From: Ancylobacter moscoviensis
GTDB taxonomy: Bacteria > Pseudomonadota > Alphaproteobacteria > Rhizobiales > Xanthobacteraceae
Direction: 5' to 3'
DNA length: 64,000 bases
Assembly: GCF_007559435.1 (NCBI RefSeq)
Contig: NZ_VMBP01000006.1
Span: 248,001 to 312,000, forward strand
Every line of letters begins with the position of its first letter. The first letter of the stretch is position 1. The translations under genes were made by a program, and so were the position numbers. Under the pieces are notes generated by a model that worked only from the letters and a program-made list of their open reading frames with translations, was not told the DNA's origin and did not search any database. This document shows positions 18,986 through 28,294 of this stretch, piece by piece.

Positions 18986-20932
18986 TCAATGCACCTGCCG
19001 GGTTGGCAGGGCGACGGGGGCGGGGCGGGAGGCGGCGCGGGTGCGGGCGCCGGGATGACCGGCGGGCGCCCGCGGGGGGCGCTCGTCGAACAGCTCGGCC
19101 AGCTTCTCGGTCATGGCGCCGCCCAGCTCCTCGGCGTCCACGATGGTGACGGCGCGCTTGTAGTAGCGGGTCACGTCGTGGCCGATGCCGATGGCGATCA
19201 GCTCGACCGGGGACTTGTCCTCGATCTGCTGGATTACCCAGCGCAGATGGCGTTCCAGATAGTTGCCGGGGTTCACCGACAGGGTGGAATCGTCCACCGG
19301 CGCGCCGTCGGAGATCATCATCAGGATGCGGCGCGATTCATTGCGCGCCAGCAGCCGGTTGTGCGCCCAGTCGAGCGCCTCGCCATCGATGTTCTCCTTC
19401 AGCAGGCCCTCGCGCATCATCAGGCCGAGATTGCGCCGGGCGCGCCGCCACGGCGCGTCGGCGGCCTTGTAGATGATGTGTCGGAGGTCGTTCAGCCGGC
19501 CGGGCGCGCCCGGCTTGCCGGCGGAGAGCCACGCCTCGCGTGCCTGCCCGCCCTTCCACGCCTTGGTGGTGAAGCCGAGGATCTCGACCTTCACGCCGCA
19601 GCGCTCCAGCGTCCGGGCGAGGATGTCGGCGCAGGCGGCGGCGACGGTGATGGGCCGGCCGCGCATGGAGCCGGAATTGTCCAGCAGCAGCGTCACCACC
19701 GTGTCGCGGAAGTCGGTGTCGCGCTCACGCTTGAAGGAGAGCGGCTGCATCGGGTCGGTGATGATGCGGTGCAGGCGCGCGGGATCGAGCATGCCCTCCT
19801 CGAGGTCGAACTCCCAGCCGCGGTTCTGCTGCGCCATCAGGCGGCGCTGCAGCCGGTTGGCGAGGCGCGCGACGACGCCGGACAGATGCACGAGCTGCTT
19901 GTCGAGATAGGCGCGCAGCCGCGCCAGCTCCTCCGGGTCGCACAATTCGTCGGCGTTCACCGTCTCGTCGAAGCGCGGGGTGAAGGGGTGGTACTCCGGC
20001 GGGCGCGGCTCGGCGGGAACGGCGTTCTGCGGGCGCCAGGGCTCGGAGCTGTCGTCGGATTCGCCCAGCTCCGCATCATCGGAGAGCTCGGAGTTGGGCT
20101 GCTCCTGCTGCTCCTCGGACTCCTCCGGATTCTGGTCGGAGGAGAGGTCGGTGTCGACCTCGGTCTGGCCCTCGGCGTTCTCCTCCTCCTCGGCGTCGCT
20201 GCCCTTGCCGGAATCGTCGTCGCGGGTGTCGTCGGCCTCGGTGGAGGGGTCGTTGTTCTCGTCGAAGGGGGCGATGTCCTCGCCCATGCCGAGCGAGGAG
20301 AGCAGGTCGCGCATGGCTTCTGCGAAGCGCGACTGGTCGTCGGCGGAATGGGAGAGCTCGTCCAGCGCCGAGGAGCCGTGCTCCTCGATGAAGCCGCGCC
20401 AGAGATTGACCATCTCGCGGGCGGCGGCGGGCGGGGCCATACCGGTCATGCGCTCGCGCAGGATGAGCGAGAGCGCGTGCTCCAGCGGGGCGTCCGAGCG
20501 GTCGGCGAGATTGGCGAAATTGGCCTTCTGGTAGCGGTCCTCCAGCATGGCCGACAGGTTGAGCGCCACGCCGTCCATGCGCAGCGCGCCGAGCGACTCG
20601 CAGCGGGTCTGCTCGGCGGCGTCGAAGGCGGCGCGGGCCTGCTGGCCCATGGGCACGAGGCGCTGGTGCACCTTGGGGTCGTGGCAGGCCATGCGCAGCG
20701 CCATGGAATCGGCGTGGCCGCGCATGATGGCGGCATCCTGCTTCGACATGCGGCGCGAGGGCTCGGGCAGGCGCGCGCGCCCGTCCGCATAGCCGGGCTT
20801 CTCGGCACCGAAGGTCACGTCGATCTCGCGATTGCCCGCGATGGCGCGCAGGCAGCCGGTGACGGCGCGCTTGAGCGGCTCGGTCGGGGCTTCCTTCGGC
20901 GGGGTGCGGGTGGTGCGGTTCGAGGTGGACAT
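18986..20932 (-). CDS. cobT: Cobaltochelatase subunit CobT
   Basis: VWA-type subunit of the ATP-dependent aerobic cobaltochelatase CobNST, which inserts Co into hydrogenobyrinic acid a,c-diamide. 648 residues: an N-terminal helical domain, a strongly acidic Asp/Glu/Ser stretch (about 215-290), and a C-terminal VWA domain with the MIDAS motif '[10 protein letters not shown]' near residue 417. Lies 76 bases downstream of cobS on the same strand; the large CobN subunit is not in this window. Length and acidic linker are typical. Identity secure. Confidence 0.96.
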   Translation of the reverse strand: MSTSNRTTRTPPKEAPTEPLKRAVTGCLRAIAGNREIDVTFGAEKPGYADGRARLPEPSRRMSKQDAAIMRGHADSMALRMACHDPKVHQRLVPMGQQARAAFDAAEQTRCESLGALRMDGVALNLSAMLEDRYQKANFANLADRSDAPLEHALSLILRERMTGMAPPAAAREMVNLWRGFIEEHGSSALDELSHSADDQSRFAEAMRDLLSSLGMGEDIAPFDENNDPSTEADDTRDDDSGKGSDAEEEENAEGQTEVDTDLSSDQNPEESEEQQEQPNSELSDDAELGESDDSSEPWRPQNAVPAEPRPPEYHPFTPRFDETVNADELCDPEELARLRAYLDKQLVHLSGVVARLANRLQRRLMAQQNRGWEFDLEEGMLDPARLHRIITDPMQPLSFKRERDTDFRDTVVTLLLDNSGSMRGRPITVAAACADILARTLERCGVKVEILGFTTKAWKGGQAREAWLSAGKPGAPGRLNDLRHIIYKAADAPWRRARRNLGLMMREGLLKENIDGEALDWAHNRLLARNESRRILMMISDGAPVDDSTLSVNPGNYLERHLRWVIQQIEDKSPVELIAIGIGHDVTRYYKRAVTIVDAEELGGAMTEKLAELFDERPPRAPAGHPGARTRAASRPAPVALPTRQVH

Positions 20933-20961
20933 GGCAAGCCTTGAATGTTGGCATCGCTCCC

Positions 20962-20991
20962 CCGCCCGATCCGGCGCGGCCGGTCGGGCGG
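20962..20991. other. Hairpin between cobS and cobT
   Basis: Perfect 8-bp stem CCGCCCGA (20962-20969) / TCGGGCGG (20984-20991) with a GC-rich 14-base loop, in the 76-base cobS-cobT gap. No T-run follows in either direction, so it looks like an mRNA-stability or processing hairpin rather than a terminator. Confidence 0.4.
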
Positions 20992-21008
20992 AGAGAGGGG
21001 GACGTCGC

Positions 21009-21995
21009 TCAGGAAAGCACGACGTTGACGGCCGACTCGGTCAGCTCCTTGCCGAAGCAGCGCTGGTAGAACTCGGCCACCAGCGGGCGCTCCAGCTCGT
21101 CGCACTTGTTGAGGAAGGTCACGCGGAAGGAGAAGGCGAGGTCCTGGAAGATCTCGGCGTTCTCCGCCCAGGTGATCACCGTGCGCGGGCTCATGACCGT
21201 CGACAGGTCGCCGTTGATGAACGCCTGGCGGGTGAGGTCGGCGAGGCGCACCATGCGGGCGACGGTGTCGCGGCCGCCCTCGGTCTGGAAGTGCTTCGCC
21301 TTGGAGAGGACGATGTCGACTTCCTTGTCGTGGGCCAGATAGTTCAGCGTGGTGACGATGGACCAGCGGTCCATCTGCGCCTGGTTGATCTGCTGGGTGC
21401 CGTGATAGAGGCCCGTCGTGTCGCCGAGGCCGATGGTGTTGGCGGTGGCGAACAGGCGGAAGGCGCCGTGCGGGCGGATGACGCGGTTCTGGTCGAGCAG
21501 CGTCAGGCGGCCGGCGCTCTCCAGCACGCGCTGGATCACGAACATCACGTCCGGGCGGCCGGCGTCGTACTCGTCGAACACCAGCGCGACGTTGTTCTGG
21601 TAGGCCCAGGGCAGGATGCCGTCGCGGAACTCGGTGACCTGCAGGCCCTCCTTCACCACGATGGCGTCCTTGCCGATCAGGTCGATGCGGCTGATGTGGC
21701 TGTCGAGGTTGACGCGCACGCAGGGCCAGTTGAGGCGGGCCGCGACCTGCTCGATGTGGCTCGACTTGCCGGTGCCATGATAGCCGGTGACCATCACGCG
21801 GCGGTTATGGGCGAAGCCGGCGAGGATGGCGAGGGTGGTCGGACGGTCGAACAGATAGTCCGGATCGACCTCCGGCACGTACTCGTCCGGTTCGGCATAG
21901 GCCGGAACCTCGAGATCCACATCGATGCCGAACACCTGACGGACGGAGACCTTCATGTCCGGCAGAGCGGGCGCTTGCGTGAGCGGGGCAGTCAT
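21009..21995 (-). CDS. cobS: Cobaltochelatase subunit CobS (AAA+ ATPase)
   Basis: MoxR-like AAA+ motor of the aerobic cobaltochelatase; forms rings with CobT and drives metal insertion by CobN. 328 residues with Walker A 'GYHGTGKSS' at about 70-78, Walker B '[10 protein letters not shown]' and sensor '[12 protein letters not shown]'. Encoded between the J-domain protein (53-base gap) and cobT, all on the minus strand, in the order conserved across Rhizobiales. Identity secure. Confidence 0.97.
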   Translation of the reverse strand: MTAPLTQAPALPDMKVSVRQVFGIDVDLEVPAYAEPDEYVPEVDPDYLFDRPTTLAILAGFAHNRRVMVTGYHGTGKSSHIEQVAARLNWPCVRVNLDSHISRIDLIGKDAIVVKEGLQVTEFRDGILPWAYQNNVALVFDEYDAGRPDVMFVIQRVLESAGRLTLLDQNRVIRPHGAFRLFATANTIGLGDTTGLYHGTQQINQAQMDRWSIVTTLNYLAHDKEVDIVLSKAKHFQTEGGRDTVARMVRLADLTRQAFINGDLSTVMSPRTVITWAENAEIFQDLAFSFRVTFLNKCDELERPLVAEFYQRCFGKELTESAVNVVLS

Positions 21996-22048
21996 TCTTC
22001 CTCCGTTGCCGCACTGATCGTCGCGGACTGGTCTGGCACACGCGCTTC

Positions 22049-22669
22049 CTAGCAGAAGCCCGCGCTCTTGAGGTGATTATAGGCCTGGATGACGTCGCGC
22101 AGACGGTCCTCGGTCGAATTGTCGCCGCCATTGGCGTCCGGGTGGTACTTCTTCACCAGCACCTTGAAGCGGGCCTTGATCTCTTCCGCCGTGGCGGAGA
22201 CCTCGACGCCCAGCGACTCGAAGGCGCGGCGCTCCGCGTTGCGGATCATCCGGCTCTCGCGTGCCGGCTCCGGCTCGGGACGGGCGCGGCCCCCCACCTC
22301 GCCGAACATGCCGAACGGATCGCCGAAGCCGTCCGCCGAGTGCTGGCTGGCCTGCGCCGAGGCCTGGGCGCCGCCGCCGCGCGAGCCCATCTTCCAGGTG
22401 GGGCGATGGCCGGTCAGCGCGTCCTTCTGGTAGGCGGCGACGGCATCGTCCGCCATGCCGGAGAAATAATTGTAGGACTGGTTGTACTCGCGCACATGGT
22501 CGAAGCAGAAGCGCCAGAACTGCCCCTCCTGCTGCCGGCCCTTCGGCGCGCGATGAGTCGCGGCGTTGCAGCAGCCCGCCCATTCGCAGGCCGGGCCTTC
22601 CGCCTTCACGCGGCGATCACGGTCCGGCTTGACGCGGATGCGATCGAATATCGGGGAGTCGAGCTTCAT
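22049..22669 (-). CDS. J-domain (DnaJ-like) co-chaperone with C-terminal J domain
   Basis: 206 residues with the J domain at the C-terminus (about 140-206) and the HPD motif in '[11 protein letters not shown]' near residue 175, which stimulates DnaK ATPase. The N-terminal part has '[17 protein letters not shown]', a Cys/His arrangement seen in this alphaproteobacterial family and possibly metal-binding. Upstream of cobS on the same strand and divergent from the BolA gene. A promoter with -10 CATAAT at 22684-22679 puts the transcript start about three bases before the ATG, so the mRNA may be leaderless. Confidence 0.9.
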   Translation of the reverse strand: MKLDSPIFDRIRVKPDRDRRVKAEGPACEWAGCCNAATHRAPKGRQQEGQFWRFCFDHVREYNQSYNYFSGMADDAVAAYQKDALTGHRPTWKMGSRGGGAQASAQASQHSADGFGDPFGMFGEVGGRARPEPEPARESRMIRNAERRAFESLGVEVSATAEEIKARFKVLVKKYHPDANGGDNSTEDRLRDVIQAYNHLKSAGFC

Positions 22670-22678
22670 GATCCGGCG

Positions 22679-22707
22679 ATTATGCTAGGGCTGGCACAGG
22701 TATACAA
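22679..22707 (-). promoter_or_regulatory. Candidate promoter of the J-domain/cobS/cobT operon
   Basis: Leftward -35 TTGTAT (22707-22702), 17-base spacer, -10 CATAAT (22684-22679). The predicted start (about 22672) is nearly on the ATG at 22669. Confidence 0.5.
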
Positions 22708-22755
22708 GAAACCAGAGACCCGTCACCGTCCTCCCGGACGATATTGACGGGGGTG

Positions 22756-23079
22756 ATGCGTCGGCGTACCGCATCGCTCATGAACGCGAACGCCGCCCCC
22801 TCCGACGACGCCGTGGCGCAGGCTCTCGCCCGCGTGCGCGTCGCGCTGGCCGAACTCTCCCCCACGGTGCTGGAGCTGGAGGACGAAAGTCATCGGCATG
22901 AAGGCCATGGCGGGCACCGTGCGGGTCAGCTCACGCATCTGCGCGTGCGCATCGTGTCGGAGGCGTTCCGCGGACAGGGCCGGCTGGCCCGCCATCGCGC
23001 GGTGAACGGCCTGCTCGCGGACGAGATCGCCCGCGGCCTGCACGCTCTGGCGATCGAGGCCAAGGCACCGGGGGAATAG
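22756..23079 (+). CDS. BolA-family protein
   Basis: 107 residues from ATG 22756 (ATG 22780 also possible). BolA proteins are small class-II-KH-fold partners of monothiol glutaredoxins in Fe-S and iron regulation. Signatures: 'LELEDESHRHEGH' with the conserved His cluster, and the C-terminal helix 'LARHRAVNGLLADE' ending 'GLHALAIEAKAP'. Divergent from the J-domain gene, a conserved pairing in Rhizobiales. Family secure; which BolA paralogue is uncertain. Confidence 0.9.
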   Translation: MRRRTASLMNANAAPSDDAVAQALARVRVALAELSPTVLELEDESHRHEGHGGHRAGQLTHLRVRIVSEAFRGQGRLARHRAVNGLLADEIARGLHALAIEAKAPGE

Positions 23080-23154
23080 CCGTCCGGGGAAGCCTCCCCA
23101 ATATGGGAGCGGACGGCCGGAATTCCAGAGAGGGAGACGCGGGTGCGGGCCGCC

Positions 23155-24024
23155 TCACACCCCGGCGCGGCGCAGGGGCGCCACCCGCAGCAGGGTGACG
23201 CGGTTGCGCTGCTTGCGCATCACCTGGAAGCGGAAGCCGTGGAACAGGAAGGCCTGCCCCGGCTCGGGGATGATGCGGGCCTCGTGGATGACGAGGCCGG
23301 CGATGGTCGTCGCCTCCTCGTCCGGCAGGTCCCAGCCCATGGCGCGGTTGAGATCGCGGATCGCCACAGAGCCCTCGACGCTGACCGAGCCGTCGGGATG
23401 GCGGCGGGCGCCGGTGAACGCCTTGTCGTGCTCGTCGGTGATGTCGCCGACGATCTCTTCGAGAATATCCTCCAGCGTCACCAGACCCATCACCTCGCCA
23501 TACTCGTCGACGACGAGGGCGAAGTGCTGCTTGCGGCGGCGGAAGGCCTTGAGCTGGTCGGTGAGCAGGGTGACGTCGGGCACGAACCAGGGCGGGCGGG
23601 CGATCTTCTCGACATCGAGCCTGGCGATGTCGTTGCCGAGCGTCTGCAGCTCGCGCAGCAGGTCCTTGGCGTGCAGCACGCCGACGATGTTGTCCGGCGT
23701 GTCGCGCCACAGCGGCAGGCGGGTGTAGGGCGAGGCGAGCACCTCGCGCACGAGGTCCACGGGTGGCTCGCCGGCGTCGAGCGTCGCCATCTTGGTGCGG
23801 TGGACCATGACGTCGCTGACTTCCAGCTCGCGCAGGTTCAGCAGGCCTTCCACCATGGCGAGGTCGTCGCCCACGATGCCGGCGGCGCGGCGCAGCGCGT
23901 CGAGCGCCTGCTTCAGTTCATCGTTCTCCGGCGGCTCCGCGGGCGGCGGCTGCTGCGCCGGCCGAGCGGGTGGACGGCCCTTGAGCCAGTGCTTCAGGCC
24001 GTTGAGCGCCGGGGCCCGGCTCAT
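23155..24024 (-). CDS. CBS-pair/CorC_HlyC-domain protein lacking the DUF21 membrane domain
   Basis: 289 residues: a short Pro-rich N-terminus, two CBS domains (about 65-185; 'EVSDVMVHRTKM' and 'FALVVDEYGEVMGLVTLEDILEEIVGD'), and a C-terminal CorC_HlyC transporter-associated domain. Full-length relatives (TlyC/CorB) carry an N-terminal DUF21 membrane domain and take part in Mg/Co handling; this form, like E. coli CorC, is soluble. The ATG at 24024 overlaps the aroB stop (ATGA); the open frame continuing to 24525 is antisense read-through inside aroB. 'Hemolysin' annotations of relatives are historical. Confidence 0.87.
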   Translation of the reverse strand: MSRAPALNGLKHWLKGRPPARPAQQPPPAEPPENDELKQALDALRRAAGIVGDDLAMVEGLLNLRELEVSDVMVHRTKMATLDAGEPPVDLVREVLASPYTRLPLWRDTPDNIVGVLHAKDLLRELQTLGNDIARLDVEKIARPPWFVPDVTLLTDQLKAFRRRKQHFALVVDEYGEVMGLVTLEDILEEIVGDITDEHDKAFTGARRHPDGSVSVEGSVAIRDLNRAMGWDLPDEEATTIAGLVIHEARIIPEPGQAFLFHGFRFQVMRKQRNRVTLLRVAPLRRAGV

Positions 24025-25187
24025 GGATGGGCGCCCCCGGCGCGCTCCGCCTCCAGGAAGCTGCGCACCGCGGCCGGGTCGACGTCGCGGGCGATGAAGC
24101 TCTGGCCGATGCCGCGGGCGAGGATGAAGGTGAGGGCGCCGCGCGAGACCTTCTTGTCCTGCGCGATGAGGTCCATCAGCCCGTCCGTGTCGGGCAGCTC
24201 GCCGGGAATGTCGGCGATGCGGGTCGGCAGGCCGACCGCCTTGAGGTGCGCCGCCACCCGCTCGGCGTCGGCCGGCGCGCACAGGCCCTGCGCGGCCGAG
24301 AAGCGGAAGGCCTGCGCCATGCCGATGGCGACCGCCTCGCCGTGCAGCAGGCGCTGGGAGAAGCCGGCGCCGGCTTCCAGCGCATGGCCGAAGGTGTGGC
24401 CGAGATTGAGCAAGGCGCGGTCGCCGGTTTCCTTCTCGTCGCGGCTGACCACGGCGGCCTTGGAGGCGCAGCTGGTGGCGATGGCCTCGATGCGCGCCGG
24501 CCCGCCGCCGAACACGTCCTGCCACTTGCGTTCCAGCCAGGTGAAGAAGGGGGCGTTGTCGATGAGCCCGTATTTCGCCACCTCGGCATAGCCGGAGCGG
24601 AACTCGCGCAGCGGCAGCGTGTCGAGCACCCCGGTGTCGGCCAGCACGAGGATGGGCTGGTGGAAGGCGCCGATGAGGTTCTTGCCGTGGCGCGAATTGA
24701 TGCCGGTCTTGCCGCCGACCGAGGAATCGACCTGCGCCAGCAGGCTGGTGGGAACCTGCACGAAATCGACGCCGCGCCGCAGCGCCGCCGCCGCGAAGCC
24801 GGCGAGATCGCCGACCACGCCGCCGCCCAGCGCCAGCACGAGGTCGCGCCGCTCGATGCGGGCGGCCAGCAGGCCGTCGAGCACCTGCTCCAGCACCGCG
24901 AAGCTCTTCGATTTCTCGCCGGGCTCGACGATGACCGGGGTGGGAACGAGGCCGGCGGCGCGCAGGGATTCCTCGACCGTGCCGAGATGGCGTTCGGCGA
25001 CGTTGCGGTCGGTGACGATGCCGACCCGCGCGCCCGGACGCAGCGCGGCGATGCGCGCGCCCGCCTGCGCCAGCAGGCCCGGCCCGATGACGATGTCGTA
25101 GGAACGATCGCCGAGGCCGACGCGCAGCTGCGTCACGTCGCTGGGAAGGGTCGTCGCTGCGGGAAGGGGCATGGCGGCCTCGGTCAC
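24021..25187 (-). CDS. aroB: 3-dehydroquinate synthase
   Basis: Second shikimate-pathway step, DAHP to 3-dehydroquinate, NAD- and metal-dependent. 388 residues from GTG 25187, which overlaps the aroK stop as GTGA; ATG 25172 is an alternative. Motifs: 'LALGGGVVGDLAGFAAA', 'VPTSLLAQVDSSVGGKTGIN', 'NLGHTFGHALE' and 'LHGEAVAIGM' with the Zn-binding histidines. Middle gene of the overlapped aroK-aroB-CBS unit. Identity secure. Confidence 0.96.
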   Translation of the reverse strand: MTEAAMPLPAATTLPSDVTQLRVGLGDRSYDIVIGPGLLAQAGARIAALRPGARVGIVTDRNVAERHLGTVEESLRAAGLVPTPVIVEPGEKSKSFAVLEQVLDGLLAARIERRDLVLALGGGVVGDLAGFAAAALRRGVDFVQVPTSLLAQVDSSVGGKTGINSRHGKNLIGAFHQPILVLADTGVLDTLPLREFRSGYAEVAKYGLIDNAPFFTWLERKWQDVFGGGPARIEAIATSCASKAAVVSRDEKETGDRALLNLGHTFGHALEAGAGFSQRLLHGEAVAIGMAQAFRFSAAQGLCAPADAERVAAHLKAVGLPTRIADIPGELPDTDGLMDLIAQDKKVSRGALTFILARGIGQSFIARDVDPAAVRSFLEAERAGGAHP

Positions 25188-25792
25188 GTCTCGTCTCCTG
25201 AACGCGGCGGGGCGAGATGGCACGCGAGCGCCTCGATCACCTCGTCGACCATGGTTTCCTGCGGAACGTCGCGCGACGTCACGGTGACGTCGGCCAGGGC
25301 ATAGACCGGATAGCGCTGGTCGATCAGCCGCGCCAGCGTGGCTTCCGGGTCGGCGGTCTTCAGCAGCGGCCGGTCGTCGCGCCGGCGCACCCGGCGCAGC
25401 AGCACGTCGAGCTCGGCCTTCAGCCACACGGCGACGCCGTGGCGGGCGACCGCCGAGCGGGTGTCCTCGCTCATGAAGGCGCCGCCGCCGGTGGCGAGCA
25501 CCATCGGGCCGCTCTCGATGAGCCGGGCGATGACCTTCTTCTCGCCGTCGCGGAAGGCGGGCTCGCCGTGATGCTCGAAGATCTCCGGGATCGTCATGCC
25601 CGCCGCCTGCTCGATTTCGGTGTCGGCATCGGCGAAGGGCAAGGCGAGGCGCCGGGCGAGGCGCTTGCCGACCGAGGACTTGCCGGCGCCCATCATGCCG
25701 ACGAGCACGATGGAGCGCGTGCCCAGAAGCTCACGCAGCGCCGACGCCCTCTCGTCCTGCTCGATCTCGGCCGTCATGGTCTCCGCCGTCAT
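25184..25792 (-). CDS. aroK: Shikimate kinase
   Basis: Phosphorylates shikimate at the 3-hydroxyl. 202 residues from ATG 25792, preceded by GGGGGAAA; the open frame runs back to 25888 but that part is not family-like. Walker A is 'GMMGAGKSSVGKRLA', followed by the shikimate-binding 'FADADTEIE', 'EPAFRDGE' and 'LATGGGAFM'. First gene of aroK-aroB-CBS, divergent from the small membrane gene before xerD. Identity secure. Confidence 0.96.
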   Translation of the reverse strand: MTAETMTAEIEQDERASALRELLGTRSIVLVGMMGAGKSSVGKRLARRLALPFADADTEIEQAAGMTIPEIFEHHGEPAFRDGEKKVIARLIESGPMVLATGGGAFMSEDTRSAVARHGVAVWLKAELDVLLRRVRRRDDRPLLKTADPEATLARLIDQRYPVYALADVTVTSRDVPQETMVDEVIEALACHLAPPRSGDET

Positions 25793-25972
25793 GATTTCCC
25801 CCGCCGGGGCACATGCTCGCTCATCGCAGGGCGGACTATCATCCGCGACGTGGAGACGCAATGTAATGCCGCTCCGGCCGTCCGGCACGGCGGGCTTGCT
25901 TCCGCCCGGACGGCGAAAGGCGGTAAGATCGCAACAATTCCGACGTTCGAATCGCGCAGGGCCTGCCTCTCC

Positions 25973-26116
25973 ATGCCGAGCCTCATCCGTCTTCTCATCG
26001 TTCTCGGCGTGCTCGGCGGCATCGGCTACGGCACGCTGTGGGCCTTCGCCAATCTCGTGCAGCCGCAGACGCGCGAGATGAGCATCGCCGTGCCGCCCGA
26101 CCGGTTCGCCAAATGA
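25973..26116 (+). CDS. Small single-span membrane protein preceding xerD
   Basis: 47 residues: an N-terminal hydrophobic helix (about 5-27, 'LLIVLGVLGGIGYGTLWAF') and the short tail 'VQPQTREMSIAVPPDRF'. Very similar small proteins sit just before xerD in many Rhizobiales and are often mis-called histidine kinase, though no kinase domain can fit in this length. Its ATG-containing end overlaps the xerD start as ATGA, arguing that it is really translated and coupled to xerD. Function unknown. Confidence 0.75.
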   Translation: MPSLIRLLIVLGVLGGIGYGTLWAFANLVQPQTREMSIAVPPDRFAK

Positions 26117-27099
26117 GCGCGGGGAACGCGGCGCGGCTGTTCCTCGACATGATGGCCGCCGAGCGCGGGGCGAGCGCCAACACGCTCGGCGCCTATGGGC
26201 GCGACCTCGACGACTATGAGGGCTTTCTCCTAACCCAGGGGGTCGGCGCCGGCGAGGCGCAGACCTCCCATATCCGCGCCTATCTCGCGGAATTGTCGGG
26301 CCGGGGGCTCGCCAGCGCCAGCGTGGCGCGCCGGCTGTCGGCGGTGCGGCAGTTCCACCGCTTCCTCTATGTCGAGAATTATCGCGGCGACGATCCGGCG
26401 GCGGTGCTGGAAGGCCCGCGCCGGGGCCGGCCGCTGCCCAAGGTGCTGACGCTCGACGAGGTGACGCGGCTGATCGAGACCGCCCATGCCCGCGCGGCCG
26501 AGCCGTTGCCGGGCCTCGGCGAACAGGCGCGGCGGGCGCGCACCGCCTGCTTCGTCGAGCTGCTCTACGCGACGGGGCTGCGCGTGTCCGAGCTGGCGGC
26601 GCTGCCGGCCTCGGCGGCGAATGCGAAGGGCGACGCCATCATCGTGCGCGGCAAGGGCAACAAGGAGCGCCTCGTGCCGCTCGGCGAGGCGGCGAAGGGG
26701 GCGATGCGCGTCTGGCGCGCCGCGCTGGAGCGGCTCGCGGCGGAGCGGGCGGCCAAGGCGGGCGCGAAGGCGAAGGGCGCGGCGAAGGAGGAGGCGGCGG
26801 GGCGCTGGCTGTTTCCCTCGGGCGCGGCAAGCGGCCACATCACCCGCCAGCAGGTGGCGCTCGACCTGAAGGAGCTCGCGCTCGCCGCCGGGCTCGACCC
26901 CGGCAAGCTGTCGCCGCACGTGCTGCGCCATGCCTTCGCCAGCCATCTGCTGGCGCACGGGGCGGACCTGCGCATCGTGCAGACGCTGCTCGGCCACAGC
27001 GACATCTCGACCACGCAGATCTACACCCATGTGCTCGACGAGCGGCTGAAAAGCCTCGTGCGCGACCTTCATCCCCTGAGCGATGCGGGCGGCGACTGA
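26113..27099 (+). CDS. xerD: Site-specific tyrosine recombinase XerD
   Basis: Resolves chromosome dimers at dif together with XerC at the division septum. 328 residues with an N-terminal SAM-like core-binding domain and a C-terminal catalytic domain. Catalytic residues visible: Arg157 ('ATGLRVSEL'), Lys182 ('KGNKER'), His269 and Arg272 ('HVLRHAF'), His295 ('LLGHSD') and nucleophile Tyr304 ('QIYTHV'). A Lys/Ala-rich insertion lies near 215-235. Start chosen at ATG 26113, overlapping the small membrane gene. Chromosomal context argues against a phage integrase. Confidence 0.94.
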   Translation: MSAGNAARLFLDMMAAERGASANTLGAYGRDLDDYEGFLLTQGVGAGEAQTSHIRAYLAELSGRGLASASVARRLSAVRQFHRFLYVENYRGDDPAAVLEGPRRGRPLPKVLTLDEVTRLIETAHARAAEPLPGLGEQARRARTACFVELLYATGLRVSELAALPASAANAKGDAIIVRGKGNKERLVPLGEAAKGAMRVWRAALERLAAERAAKAGAKAKGAAKEEAAGRWLFPSGAASGHITRQQVALDLKELALAAGLDPGKLSPHVLRHAFASHLLAHGADLRIVQTLLGHSDISTTQIYTHVLDERLKSLVRDLHPLSDAGGD

Positions 27100-27214
27100 A
27101 CCTATTCGCCAGCTTGCCTTGACGTCGCCACCCTGTCGGGGCAGCTTCCGCGCGTCCTCGCGGGCCGCCCGTCCGGGTCGGCCTTCCCTCCTGAGAGCCG
27201 GTTCACCGTTTCCG

Positions 27215-28168
27215 ATGCGCAGCTACCTCGACTTTGAAAAGCCCGTGGCCGAACTCGAGGCCAAGCTGGAAGAATTGCGTGCCATGGCCGCGCAGGGCGA
27301 CGCGGTTGCCATCGGCGACGACATCACGCGCCTGGAAGGCAAGGCGCGGGAGGCGCTGGTCCAGCTCTATTCCAACCTCTCGCCCTGGCAGAAGACGCAG
27401 GTGGCGCGCCATCCGCTGCGCCCGCACTTCACCGATTACGCCCGCACGCTGTTCGAGGAATTCGACCCGCTGGCGGGCGACCGCAAGTTCGGCGACGACC
27501 ACGCCATCCTCGGCGGCTTCGCGCGCTTTCGCGGGCGTCCCGTCTGCCTGATCGGGCAGGAGAAGGGCTCGACCACCGAGACCCGCATCAAGCACAATTT
27601 CGGCATGGCCCGCCCCGAGGGCTACCGCAAGGCGGCGCGGCTGATGGAGCTGGCCGACCGCTTCGCGCTGCCGGTGATCTCGCTTGTCGACACCGCCGGC
27701 GCCTTTCCCGGCCTCGACGCGGAGGAGCGCGGGCAGGCCGAGGCGATCGCCCGCTCGACCGATGCGTGCCTCTCGCTCGGCGCCCCGAACGTCGCCGTGG
27801 TCATCGGCGAGGGCGGTTCCGGCGGCGCCATCGCCATCGCCACGGCGAACCGGGTGCTGATGCTCGAGCACTCCATCTACAGCGTGATCTCGCCGGAAGG
27901 CGCGGCCTCGATCCTGTGGCGCGACACCGCCAAGGCGCAGGAAGCGGCGGTCAACATGAAGATCACCGCGCAGGACCTGCTGCGCTTCCACATCATCGAT
28001 TCGGTGATTCCCGAGCCGGCGGGCGGCGCGCATCGCGACCCGCAGGCGGCGATCACCGCAACCGGCGACGCCATCGAGGCGGCGCTGGGCGAGCTGGAGG
28101 GGCTGGACGCGGCGGCGCTGCGTCGGGCGCGCCGGGAAAAGTTCCTCGCCATCGGGCGGAACCTGTAA
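27215..28168 (+). CDS. accA: Acetyl-CoA carboxylase carboxyltransferase subunit alpha
   Basis: Alpha subunit of the carboxyltransferase that, with AccD, makes malonyl-CoA for fatty-acid synthesis. 317 residues starting '[20 protein letters not shown]' as in family members; the earlier ATG at 27083 lies in non-conserved sequence just after xerD. Contains 'IGQEKG', 'RPEGYRKA', 'DTAGAFPG' and '[11 protein letters not shown]', the CoA/biotin crotonase-fold core. Downstream of xerD as in many Rhizobiales. Identity secure. Confidence 0.97.
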   Translation: MRSYLDFEKPVAELEAKLEELRAMAAQGDAVAIGDDITRLEGKAREALVQLYSNLSPWQKTQVARHPLRPHFTDYARTLFEEFDPLAGDRKFGDDHAILGGFARFRGRPVCLIGQEKGSTTETRIKHNFGMARPEGYRKAARLMELADRFALPVISLVDTAGAFPGLDAEERGQAEAIARSTDACLSLGAPNVAVVIGEGGSGGAIAIATANRVLMLEHSIYSVISPEGAASILWRDTAKAQEAAVNMKITAQDLLRFHIIDSVIPEPAGGAHRDPQAAITATGDAIEAALGELEGLDAAALRRARREKFLAIGRNL

Positions 28169-28216
28169 GGGCGCCGTTTACGACGCCGGCGGTAATTCCG
28201 GTATCGGGGGGCGGGA

Positions 28217-28244
28217 TTGCGATCCGTCCCGGTCGGCGTATAAC
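28217..28244 (+). promoter_or_regulatory. Candidate promoter of the L,D-transpeptidase lipoprotein gene
   Basis: -35 TTGCGA (28217-28222), 16-base spacer, -10 TATAAC (28239-28244); predicted start about 28251. Confidence 0.5.
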
Positions 28245-28294
28245 GCTTTAGCATCGGAACCGCCTTCGGGCGGGTGCTGTTGGGGAGTCTCGGG

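Noticed and set aside
18872-20944. 690-codon plus-strand frame opposite cobT
   Set aside because: Shadow of cobT; begins within a repeat.
20933-22755. Cobalamin riboswitch in the cobST region
   Set aside because: No B12-box (GCCACTG-like) or long structured leader; J-domain start lies almost at the promoter.
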